From Oscillospiraceae bacterium (GTDB taxonomy: Bacteria > Bacillota > Clostridia > Oscillospirales > Oscillospiraceae), in the NCBI GenBank assembly GCA_017405865.1, contig JAFQZN010000012.1, positions 1 through 34,466 of the forward strand: DNA of 34,466 bases, in the 5' to 3' direction. The notes beneath the pieces were generated by a model. The model did not search any database and had not been told where the DNA came from. It saw only the letters and a program-made list of their open reading frames with translations. Each line of letters begins with the position of its first letter. Within the stretch, counting starts at the first letter, position 1. A program made the translations under genes and the position numbers. This document shows positions 21,607 through 27,229 of this stretch, in pieces.

Positions 21607-21843
21607 GCCTTCCCCTTGAGGTAGCGAAGCGTCGCCGCGGTAGTGAATGACATGCCGGTGGCATGTCAGAGCCGCGGCGTGACCGAGCCGCAGCGAGACA
21701 GGTGCCGAGCGACAACGAGGCGGATGAGGTGGAACTATCGTTAAGCACAGCACCTGAACGAGTCGAACTGCGACCGCCACCTCATCCGTCATCCGGCTTG
21801 CGTGAGACGCCGGATGCCACCTTCCCCTCGGAGGGGAAGGCTC
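21607..21843. repeat. Highly structured 237-bp intergenic repeat element
   Basis: Ends are inverted: GCCTTCCCCTTGAGG (21607-21621) and CCTCGGAGGGGAAGGC (about 21827-21842). Nested inside are GCCGCGG (21634-21640) with CCGCGGC (21672-21678), TGACATGCC (21648-21656) with GGCATGTCA (21660-21668), and CGGATGAGGTGG (21721-21732) with CCACCTCATCCG (21777-21788). No gene is supported between 21565 and 21985. It resembles dispersed Ruminococcaceae elements with a CCTCATCCGTC core (from memory). Confidence 0.6.
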
Positions 21844-21856
21844 AAAACGTGATGTA

Positions 21857-21896
21857 AACGGCAAGACCTCCGAACGCTCGGAGGTCTTGCCGTTTT
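21857..21896 (+). terminator. Strong terminator hairpin
   Basis: Arms of 17 bp, left 21857-21873 (starting AACGGCAAGACCTCC) and right 21878-21894, followed by TTTTAA. It is about 290 bases after the deacylase stop. Confidence 0.75.
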
Positions 21897-21916
21897 AATG
21901 CTGTCAGCGTTTCAGC

Positions 21917-21981
21917 TTTTCAGCGCGTTGCGCTGAAAAGGCTGTGCGCAGCACAGCAAAATTCAATTATAATTGAATTTT
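21917..21981. repeat. Three consecutive hairpins before the lipoprotein stop
   Basis: TTTTCAGCGC/GCGCTGAAAA (21917-21939), GCTGTGC/GCACAGC (21941-21957) and a perfect AT-rich palindrome AAAATTCAATTATAATTGAA plus TTTT (21958-21981), lying immediately beyond the minus-strand lipoprotein gene. One or more should terminate it. Confidence 0.6.
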
Positions 21982-21985
21982 AGTT

Positions 21986-22786
21986 TCAGTCCGGCACCCA
22001 GGTGTATTCAAACCAGGATTTGCCCGCGCTGGACTTGAATTCCAACCGGAAGGAGGAAAGGCCCCGTTCGTTCGATTTCGTGACCGTGGGCGCAGTGATC
22101 GTGATCGTATCCGACATTCCGTTGCTCCACGGCGCATCCAATGCGTGCCCCCAGGTCGGTCCCGGCGACGAGCCAGCGTAGACGGCGTAAGCCATATTGG
22201 CATAGTCGTGGCCGCCGGCATCCAGCGTGATCCGCGGACTGTCGCAGTAGAAGTAGCAATAGTGAGAATGCACCTGCGCGTCGGAGTGTTCGACCCTCGC
22301 CTCGATCGTGACGGAAAACGGCGTTTCGGGGAAGATCGTCTCCGGCATCGTGCTGCACGTGCAGACGAAGCTTTCCGTCCACGGATCATCGTCTTCGAGC
22401 ATATAGTCTGCCTCCATCGGCGTATAGCTGTGCGACGCGCAGTGCCGGTAGAGTGAGGCGTCATAGGTGGTAACGTACTGACCGTCGCCGTCGGTTTTGC
22501 CCGCGTCCGCGTCGCAGCCGCTGCCCGTCAGCACCCACTTGCCCGGGATCACGCCGTCGCCGTCATTCCCTGCTTCGGTCGGCACTTCGGACGGCTTCGC
22601 AGAAGGATCCTTTTCCGTCTGCGCAGCCGCCAGCGACGCCTCCCGGGATTCTCTCCTCGCGATGGATTCCTGTCTGGCCTCCTTCCAGGCTTCTTCGGAC
22701 GTGGACGCTGGGCAGGCGGTCAGCAGTCCGAGCGTCATCACGCAGACGAGCAGGAACGCAAGGATTTTGCATACACGCGTCTTCAT
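21986..22786 (-). CDS. Lipoprotein, function unknown
   Basis: A 266-aa exported lipoprotein. The signal peptide ends LGLLTACPAS, with a good lipobox and C25. It is followed by a charged helical stretch (EEAWKEARQESIARRESREA) and a linker, then a C-terminal domain of about 180 residues rich in beta strands: GKWVLTGSGCDADAG, METIFPETPF-like core (STMPETIFPETPFSVTIEA), HSHYCYFYCDSPRI, SDTITITAPTV and SSFRLEFKSSAGK. The style is an immunoglobulin- or lectin-like surface domain. I cannot name a family. GGAGGG lies before the ATG, and a promoter with TATACT lies upstream. It is a single-gene unit. Confidence 0.82.
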   Translation of the reverse strand: MKTRVCKILAFLLVCVMTLGLLTACPASTSEEAWKEARQESIARRESREASLAAAQTEKDPSAKPSEVPTEAGNDGDGVIPGKWVLTGSGCDADAGKTDGDGQYVTTYDASLYRHCASHSYTPMEADYMLEDDDPWTESFVCTCSTMPETIFPETPFSVTIEARVEHSDAQVHSHYCYFYCDSPRITLDAGGHDYANMAYAVYAGSSPGPTWGHALDAPWSNGMSDTITITAPTVTKSNERGLSSFRLEFKSSAGKSWFEYTWVPD

Positions 22787-22831
22787 AAAAAGTCCCTCCT
22801 GAAAACATCATCTGTTATTATCTGTAAATAC

Positions 22832-22860
22832 AGTATAGCAGAGGGCACACAGAATTGCAA
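22832..22860 (-). promoter_or_regulatory. Promoter of the lipoprotein gene at 21986-22786
   Basis: On the minus strand TTGCAA (22855-22860), 17 bases, TATACT (22832-22837). Confidence 0.65.
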
Positions 22861-22884
22861 TCCTTCTTCTGCCCTCTGAAATGC

Positions 22885-22950
22885 GGAAAAGTGTCCCGTA
22901 TCGAGACGCACGGATTGCCGCGGCTAACAAAGTCAGCCGCGGCAATCCGC
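22885..22950 (+). repeat. Dispersed palindromic repeat, divergent copy C
   Basis: GGAAAAGTGTCCC...GAGACGCACGGATTGCCGCGG matches the first half of copy A at 9725-9763. It ends in a hairpin with arms GGATTGCCGCGGCT (22912-22925) and AGCCGCGGCAATCC. Confidence 0.6.
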
Positions 22951-23008
22951 CAGTTGCAGGTATGATATCTTTATCGAAAGAGACTGTATTCGCCATTTCG
23001 GGAACAAA

Positions 23009-23041
23009 GAAAACAGGGAGCAGGTTTTGTCCTGCTCCCTG
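23009..23041 (-). terminator. Terminator of the lipoprotein gene at 23061-23723
   Basis: CAGGGAGCAGG (23014-23024) pairs with CCTGCTCCCTG (23031-23041); on the minus strand TTTTCTTTG follows. Confidence 0.8.
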
Positions 23042-23060
23042 ACATAATTCATCCCAATTC

Positions 23061-23723
23061 TTATTTTGAAGGAATTGCATCCAATTTGTATAGATAATCG
23101 TAATCGCTCATATCCATAACCCAGACGCTCGGATCCATTTCTTCAATAAATCCAATGTATACTTCGCATGATTCAATAGCATCGGCAACGGCATTGGGAA
23201 CTTCTGCATAGAAGTAGTAATCAACCGTCTGCTGTGCGACAATATTCATAATTGATTCTGCCTCGGCTGAATTATAGCACTTGAATCTAATGTTGTACTC
23301 GTTGCCATTAATAATCATCACACCGTCTGCAGGATTGTTCCCCGGATAAATCTCATGTTTTGCTTTATTTGTGAAGGAGCCTTTTAAGCAGACGAGCTTC
23401 ATTCCCGACGGACAGTCGATGCTCGACTTTTGCGTGATGGTGATGCCAGAGGAATTATCGGTATATTCAAAGTTATATCCCTCTGAAATCTCAAATGCGT
23501 CCAAAGTCATTTCAACAAAGTTCAGCGAAATCGAACTGCCAATTGTAACTTCTTCGGCGGTTGCGGTTGCTTCGGTTGGTGCTTTGGTTGGTGCTTCAGT
23601 AGACGGTGCAGCTGCAACAGGCGCATCAGTAGATTGCGGCTTGCTCGTTGTTGTGTCTCCGCCGCAGGCCGCAAGCGACAGCAGCATAACAAGCGCCAAC
23701 AGGATCGCGATTGTTCTTTTCAT
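23061..23723 (-). CDS. XRE-controlled lipoprotein with DUF4352-like domain
   Basis: A 220-aa lipoprotein. Signal peptide MKRTIAILLALVMLLSLAAC with C20 in a clear LAAC lipobox, then a threonine/alanine/proline linker (APTKAPTEATATAEE), then a beta-rich domain starting TIGSSISLNFVEMTLDAFEI and including MKLVCLKGSFTNKAKHEIYP and IINGNEYNIRFKCY, the pattern of DUF4352/telokin-like extracellular domains. Substrate unknown. GGAGGT precedes ATG at 23723; the upstream ATG at 23738 lies before the ribosome binding site and is not used. Its TTGACA/TACAAT promoter contains an operator of the divergent XRE gene in the spacer, so it is probably repressed by it. Confidence 0.82.
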   Translation of the reverse strand: MKRTIAILLALVMLLSLAACGGDTTTSKPQSTDAPVAAAPSTEAPTKAPTEATATAEEVTIGSSISLNFVEMTLDAFEISEGYNFEYTDNSSGITITQKSSIDCPSGMKLVCLKGSFTNKAKHEIYPGNNPADGVMIINGNEYNIRFKCYNSAEAESIMNIVAQQTVDYYFYAEVPNAVADAIESCEVYIGFIEEMDPSVWVMDMSDYDYLYKLDAIPSK

Positions 23724-23805
23724 TTCTTCTACCTCCAATTGATTAGTGTGTGGTTCAAACGGAACTACCCTCCGAAAAATGCACAGCCCCGTAACCTACG
23801 ATTCA

Positions 23806-23850
23806 ATTGTACTCAGTATTTGAGTAATTGTCAATACTCAAATGCTGAGT
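23806..23850 (-). promoter_or_regulatory. Lipoprotein promoter overlapped by twin XRE operators
   Basis: On the minus strand TTGACA (23829-23834), 17 bases, TACAAT (23806-23811). Palindromes ACTCAGTATTTGAGT (23811-23825) and ACTCAAATGCTGAGT (23836-23850) have centres 25 bp apart; the first fills the promoter spacer and the second lies just upstream of the XRE gene. This predicts joint control of both genes by the XRE protein. Confidence 0.78.
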
Positions 23851-23886
23851 GTGCTATCTTTGCACTATACGGGGAGGTGGCGGCAG

Positions 23887-24120
23887 ATGGACTATCGGGA
23901 GAGAATGCGGAGCTTGCGGGAAGACCGGGATTTATCACAGGCGCAGATCGGGAAGCTCCTGAACAAGTCGCAGCAGGGCTACAGCCACATTGAGTCCGGT
24001 CGTGCGGAATTGAAGATCGAAGACCTGATCAAGCTCTGCGACTTTTACAACGTTTCTGCCGATTATCTGATCGGCAGAACGGAGCAACCGGGCGCGCGAA
24101 AGGATAGAAAACGCCCTTGA
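23887..24120 (+). CDS. XRE-family helix-turn-helix regulator
   Basis: A 77-aa single-domain repressor: MDYRERMRSLREDRDLSQAQIGKLLNKSQQGYSHIESGRAELKIEDLIKLCDFYNVSADYLIGRT, with the HTH at about 17-37. ATG at 23887 is preceded by GGGGAGGTGG; the longer reading from 23842 starts inside the operator region and is unlikely. It diverges from a lipoprotein gene across two identical-style ACTCA-N5-TGAGT palindromes that are probably its operators. It is the same architecture as the gene at 9158-9361 but has a different recognition helix and operator sequence, consistent with two insulated circuits. Confidence 0.9.
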   Translation: MDYRERMRSLREDRDLSQAQIGKLLNKSQQGYSHIESGRAELKIEDLIKLCDFYNVSADYLIGRTEQPGARKDRKRP

Positions 24121-24148
24121 AGACTGCACTCTTCAAGGGCCTTATTTA
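24113..24148 (+). terminator. Terminator of the second XRE gene
   Basis: GCCCTTGAAGA (24113-24123) pairs with TCTTCAAGGGC (24130-24140), followed by CTTATTTAT; the left arm overlaps the stop codon. The 24149-24310 stretch after it holds nothing that I can identify. Confidence 0.75.
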
Positions 24149-24310
24149 TAATGATACCAGCCTGCATAATTCTTTGGCAATTAACCCTCGCGTCCTCTCG
24201 GAGGTCTGTTCCGGTGTTCCTTCTCGCGCCTGCCGCGAATTCACATCTTTTCTGCTTTCAGGACTTGTCCTTAATTGTCAGTCCTTCGTAATCACGCACC
24301 GCAAAAACAG

Positions 24311-24360
24311 TTGTCCGAAAAAAAGCAAAAAAAATGTTGTCCGAAAAAAAGCAAAAAAAG
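24311..24360 (+). repeat. Tandem A-tract repeat upstream of tRNA-Val promoter
   Basis: Two copies of TTGTCCGAAAAAAAGC followed by A7-8, period 26 bases (24311 and 24337). Phased A tracts directly upstream of a promoter can act as an UP element for RNA polymerase. Confidence 0.65.
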
Positions 24361-24363
24361 CAC

Positions 24364-24392
24364 TTGACAAACAGCCTGTCATTCGCTATAAT
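24364..24392 (+). promoter_or_regulatory. Consensus promoter of tRNA-Val
   Basis: TTGACA (24364-24369), 17 bases, TATAAT (24387-24392), a perfect match to the housekeeping consensus, 12 bases before the tRNA. Confidence 0.9.
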
Positions 24393-24404
24393 AACCCCTG
24401 CTAC

Positions 24405-24481
24405 GGACGATTAGCTCAGCTGGCTAGAGCATCCGCTTGACGTGCGGAAGGTCATAGGTTCGAGTCCTATATCGTCCACCA
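24405..24481 (+). tRNA. tRNA-Val (anticodon GAC)
   Basis: Cloverleaf is complete: acceptor GGACGAT with ATCGTCC, D arm GCTC/GAGC, anticodon arm TCCGC-TTGACGT-GCGGA giving anticodon GAC, T arm ATAGG-TTCGAGT-CCTAT, discriminator A and an encoded CCA. 77 bases including CCA. It marks the left edge of the accessory region; no duplicated copy of its 3' end was found in the window. Confidence 0.96.
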
Positions 24482-24585
24482 TATTGGAGAAATCCGAACT
24501 TGAAGCCGGTTGGCAGAGGGTTCGGATTTCTTGTTTTTATCGACCAGATTGCAGCCTTGAACCGAAACTATAGAATAATGAATCC

Positions 24586-24630
24586 AAAGCCCAACAAGAG
24601 AGCAGCAAAGCTCCCCTGTTGGGCTTTTTG
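24586..24630. terminator. Bidirectional terminator between tRNA-Val and mrr
   Basis: AAAGCCCAACA (24586-24596) pairs with TGTTGGGCTTT (24617-24627), with TTTTTG on the plus strand. It can end both the tRNA transcript and the minus-strand mrr transcript. Confidence 0.75.
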
Positions 24631-24638
24631 TTGGCTGG

Positions 24639-25550
24639 TTATACTTCCTCTGCGAAAAAATCACTGTCGATCTTTTTGACCTCGTAAACTTCCTCTACGG
24701 AAACGCCTACGTTGTGCTTAATCATCAATCTAGTTAATGCCAGACCATCAACCAGAACTACCTTTGCTCCAAGAAGATTGGCGGCATACTGCAATGCGCC
24801 GGAGGAGAATTTCGCAGTCGTGATGAATAAGCCTTTTTGCGCCTGCTGCCCTTGAAGAGCGCCGACGAATCTTTGGATTTCCTGTCGCCCAACGGTCTGC
24901 CCCGCAGCCCATTGCTTTGCCTGAATGTAGATATGGCTGAATCCAAGTTGATCTTCTTTTATGATACCGTCAATGCCTCCGTCGTTGGACTGCTGCGTTA
25001 CCATTCCGGCTTCCTCAATTCCGCTTCCATATCCCATTTTCAGAAGCAGCTTTACCACAAGCCGCTCAAATTCGACCGGCGTCAGCTTCATCACTTCGTC
25101 CATCAGCTGGCTGGCTAAAGCGGCGTTGACCTTCTGATATGCAGAAGCCAATACTTCCATCGGAGATTCTTCTTTTTCTACGGATGGCTCATCGGCAATA
25201 CCTTCGGTGGTTACGCTGTGAAATGCTTTGAATTCGTCTGATTTTTCAAGGTATTCCAGATCAATCCTTTCTCCTGAGGCAAGAGCTTTTCTGCCGACAT
25301 CTGTGATTTTGTATTTTCCACGGTGCGGTGTTTCAATTAGCCCAGCTTTGTCAAGATAGGTCCGCGCCCATGCGACACGGTTGTCAAATGTCCGCTGTGT
25401 GCCGCTTGGGAGCATCTCTGCTAAATCCGCATCCGACAAGCCCATAGACTTCGAGATGATCCCCCGAACCTCTTTTGCCGTGTGGAGTTCTCCGTCATTT
25501 ACGGCGCTTAAAAACAATTCAAAGAATTCAAAAAACTTCGGCACCGCCAT
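24639..25550 (-). CDS. mrr: Mrr-family restriction endonuclease (type IV)
   Basis: A 303-aa enzyme expected to cut methylated foreign DNA. The N-terminal third is a winged-helix region (TFDNRVAWARTYLDKAGLIETPHRGKYKITDVGRKAL at about 54-90). The C-terminal third is the Mrr catalytic domain: MKLTPVEFERLVVKLLLKMGYG, NDGGIDGIIKEDQLGFSHIYIQAKQW, which supplies the D/E-x(n)-QxK nuclease signature (D of GGIDG and K of QAKQW), and FVGALQGQQAQKGLFITTAKF. Length equals E. coli Mrr. The ATG has AAGGAG upstream, and the promoter resembles consensus. No methylase is adjacent, as expected for a modification-dependent nuclease. Position next to a tRNA suggests acquired defence. Confidence 0.93.
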   Translation of the reverse strand: MAVPKFFEFFELFLSAVNDGELHTAKEVRGIISKSMGLSDADLAEMLPSGTQRTFDNRVAWARTYLDKAGLIETPHRGKYKITDVGRKALASGERIDLEYLEKSDEFKAFHSVTTEGIADEPSVEKEESPMEVLASAYQKVNAALASQLMDEVMKLTPVEFERLVVKLLLKMGYGSGIEEAGMVTQQSNDGGIDGIIKEDQLGFSHIYIQAKQWAAGQTVGRQEIQRFVGALQGQQAQKGLFITTAKFSSGALQYAANLLGAKVVLVDGLALTRLMIKHNVGVSVEEVYEVKKIDSDFFAEEV

Positions 25551-25598
25551 GGTTTTTCACTCCTTGGAACAAGATGATGTATGTCCTTGCTGCGAATA

Positions 25599-25627
25599 AT
25601 CATATCACAGAATCCGGAGCATCTCAA
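25599..25627 (-). promoter_or_regulatory. Promoter of mrr
   Basis: On the minus strand TTGAGA (25622-25627), 17 bases, TATGAT (25599-25604). Confidence 0.6.
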
Positions 25628-25644
25628 CAATTCATTTCGCACAT

Positions 25645-25773
25645 TCGACAAGCTCGCCTCCTTCGGCTATAATGGTACCAGAAGGAGGCGATTGCTAAGT
25701 GTTGGACATCTGTCAGTTCATAATGTCAAATTACTTCAATCTATATTTCGTCCTTCTGCCGCTGCCCTCCTGA
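25645..25773 (+). pseudogene. Orphan promoter, ribosome binding site and truncated start of a gene
   Basis: TCGACA (25645-25650), 17 bases, TATAAT (25668-25673), then AAGGAGG (25683-25689) and a frame from GTG 25699 that gives only 24 codons (MLDICQFIMSNYFNLY...) before stopping at 25773 inside the end of the convergent AlbA_2 gene. The arms TCGCCTCCTTC and GAAGGAGGCGA around the minus-10 form a hairpin that would occlude the ribosome binding site. It looks like the surviving 5' end of a lost gene. Confidence 0.4.
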
Positions 25774-27023
25774 ATAATGCGTCCTTCCTGCAGCATTCTT
25801 TTCAAGATTCTGCTGGATGTCGCCTGACTGACGCCAAGAAGCACGTCCACTTCGGAGCGGGTAATGTAATCATGGCTTTGCAGATAGGTTAAGATTGTCT
25901 GCTCCGAGCCGGATGCAGTGCCTCTCGCGGCAGCCACATTTCTGTTCGGCAGAGTGATTTTAAATGCGTTGTTTGTAACTTCGATGGTCGGCTGACAGCC
26001 GCAGTCTTTGTAGGCCTTCATAATTTTTTGCATGCCCGTGCCGTATGCCTCGATCAAATCCAGGCGATAGAAAACAGCAGCAAGTTTTGGATTGCGGCAG
26101 ACGGACAGGCCAAGCATAATATCTTCGACGGTAACGCCGTCTATCAGTCCGCCGACGGAAACAAACTCGATCCGATCAGCGTACACGCTGACCAAAGTGC
26201 TGGCACTATAGGAATAGTCCCGATGAACGATAGAATTGAGCATTGCTTCGCGCAGTGCTTCCTCCGGGTAATCCCGTATATCCTTGCGGTAAAGTCCTTC
26301 AAAGACCGCCTTCGTTTGATTTCGTAGCTCCAGATAGGCGTAAAGCTCCTCCATCTGCCGGAACAGAGAACCGCTGAACTCCCGCCGATCCTGAAACACT
26401 GTTTTATCCAAGCCGGAGAATGTCGCCGCCTTGATCTCGCCGGGGCATTGATCAGAGAGAAGATATCCCAAATTGGAATACACCCCGTCCGGTGAAATCA
26501 ATCCAAGCGTCTGCCGCTGCACTGGGCCGAAATCAACGTCTCGCTTTTGGAATTCCGCTTCTGCGGCAGCGAAAGTCAGTTCCTGCTCCAAAGAACGCAT
26601 ATCTTCAAAACGGTCGCCGTCCGTTTCCTTGATCATCCGACGAATTGCCGTATCCGTAGACGGATCGGTCGATGCTCCGTTGCGAACATATACGCCGCTG
26701 GGTTTCAATCCCTTTGCCGCAAGATAGTAGGGACGGTCTGCTCCCTTTTGGACCGTGACCGCTATTATTTCTTTTCCGTCCAGCATTCGGATCTCATAAC
26801 GGGCAAACATCGTAACGTCCGGCTTGATGGAGTCTCTGACCATGTTGTTGATACGCAGCAATGCCTCATCCGGTTCGGAAATACCGATAGCAGTACCATC
26901 GTCCGCGACGCCGATCCATAATTCTCCGCCGCGGGTGTTGGCAAACGCAACAACCTCCTTGCACAGATCGCTTACGATTTCAGATTTGAATTCCAGCGTT
27001 TCGCTTTCCATCCTGATTGACAT
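25731..27023 (-). CDS. AlbA_2/Schlafen-type ATP-binding regulator with C-terminal winged helix
   Basis: A 430-aa protein of the 'putative DNA-binding domain (AlbA_2) plus HATPase_c_4' group. The first part, LEFKSEIVSDLCKEVVAFANTRGGELWIGVADDG, is the AlbA_2/Slfn signature with E and the GG-x-L-x-I-G-V-x-D motif. The middle, EALREAMLNSIVHRDYS, DRIEFVSVGGLIDGV, RNPKLAAVFYRLDLIEAYGTGMQKI, is the ATPase-like domain with the conserved N of MLNSIVHRDY. The end, SRSEVDVLLGVSQATSSRILKRMLQEG, is a winged helix. Such proteins are common on mobile elements and are thought to be regulators or defence components; the biochemical role is not settled. A near-perfect promoter filled with AATGATTA repeats suggests self-control. 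Confidence 0.88.
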   Translation of the reverse strand: MSIRMESETLEFKSEIVSDLCKEVVAFANTRGGELWIGVADDGTAIGISEPDEALLRINNMVRDSIKPDVTMFARYEIRMLDGKEIIAVTVQKGADRPYYLAAKGLKPSGVYVRNGASTDPSTDTAIRRMIKETDGDRFEDMRSLEQELTFAAAEAEFQKRDVDFGPVQRQTLGLISPDGVYSNLGYLLSDQCPGEIKAATFSGLDKTVFQDRREFSGSLFRQMEELYAYLELRNQTKAVFEGLYRKDIRDYPEEALREAMLNSIVHRDYSYSASTLVSVYADRIEFVSVGGLIDGVTVEDIMLGLSVCRNPKLAAVFYRLDLIEAYGTGMQKIMKAYKDCGCQPTIEVTNNAFKITLPNRNVAAARGTASGSEQTILTYLQSHDYITRSEVDVLLGVSQATSSRILKRMLQEGRIIQEGSGRRTKYRLK

Positions 27024-27040
27024 AGGAATCCCCTCACTTT

Positions 27041-27078
27041 CTAATCATCATTATAATCATTCTAATCATTCTTGTCAA
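27041..27078 (-). promoter_or_regulatory. Promoter of the AlbA_2 gene with AATGATTA repeat operator
   Basis: On the minus strand TTGACA (27073-27078), 17 bases, TATAAT (27050-27055). Three AATGATTA/ATGATTA direct repeats occupy the spacer, the minus-10 and the next ten bases, an arrangement typical of a repressor binding site. The 27079-27229 stretch upstream has nothing else identified. Confidence 0.65.
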
Positions 27079-27229
27079 CAATTATTCTGATGAATAGAAA
27101 AAGTCCGTTAAATAGGAATACAGAAATTTTCGGCAGATTTTTGTGATTTACAAAAATCTGCCGAAAAAACTTGGCGGTATCTTTTAGGTTTCTTCGTATG
27201 CCACTACTAACAGGAAAAACAAAAGCTGG

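Noticed and set aside
22808-23080. 90-codon minus-strand frame between the two lipoprotein genes
   Set aside because: Runs through copy C of the dispersed repeat and a terminator hairpin; no ribosome binding site.
24117-24440. 107-codon plus-strand frame ending in the tRNA-Val gene
   Set aside because: Overlaps the tRNA and its promoter and includes the A-tract repeat; not coding.
24440-24481. Duplicate of the tRNA-Val 3' end elsewhere as an island border
   Set aside because: The scar at 29539-29561 has a different acceptor sequence, so it is not derived from this tRNA.
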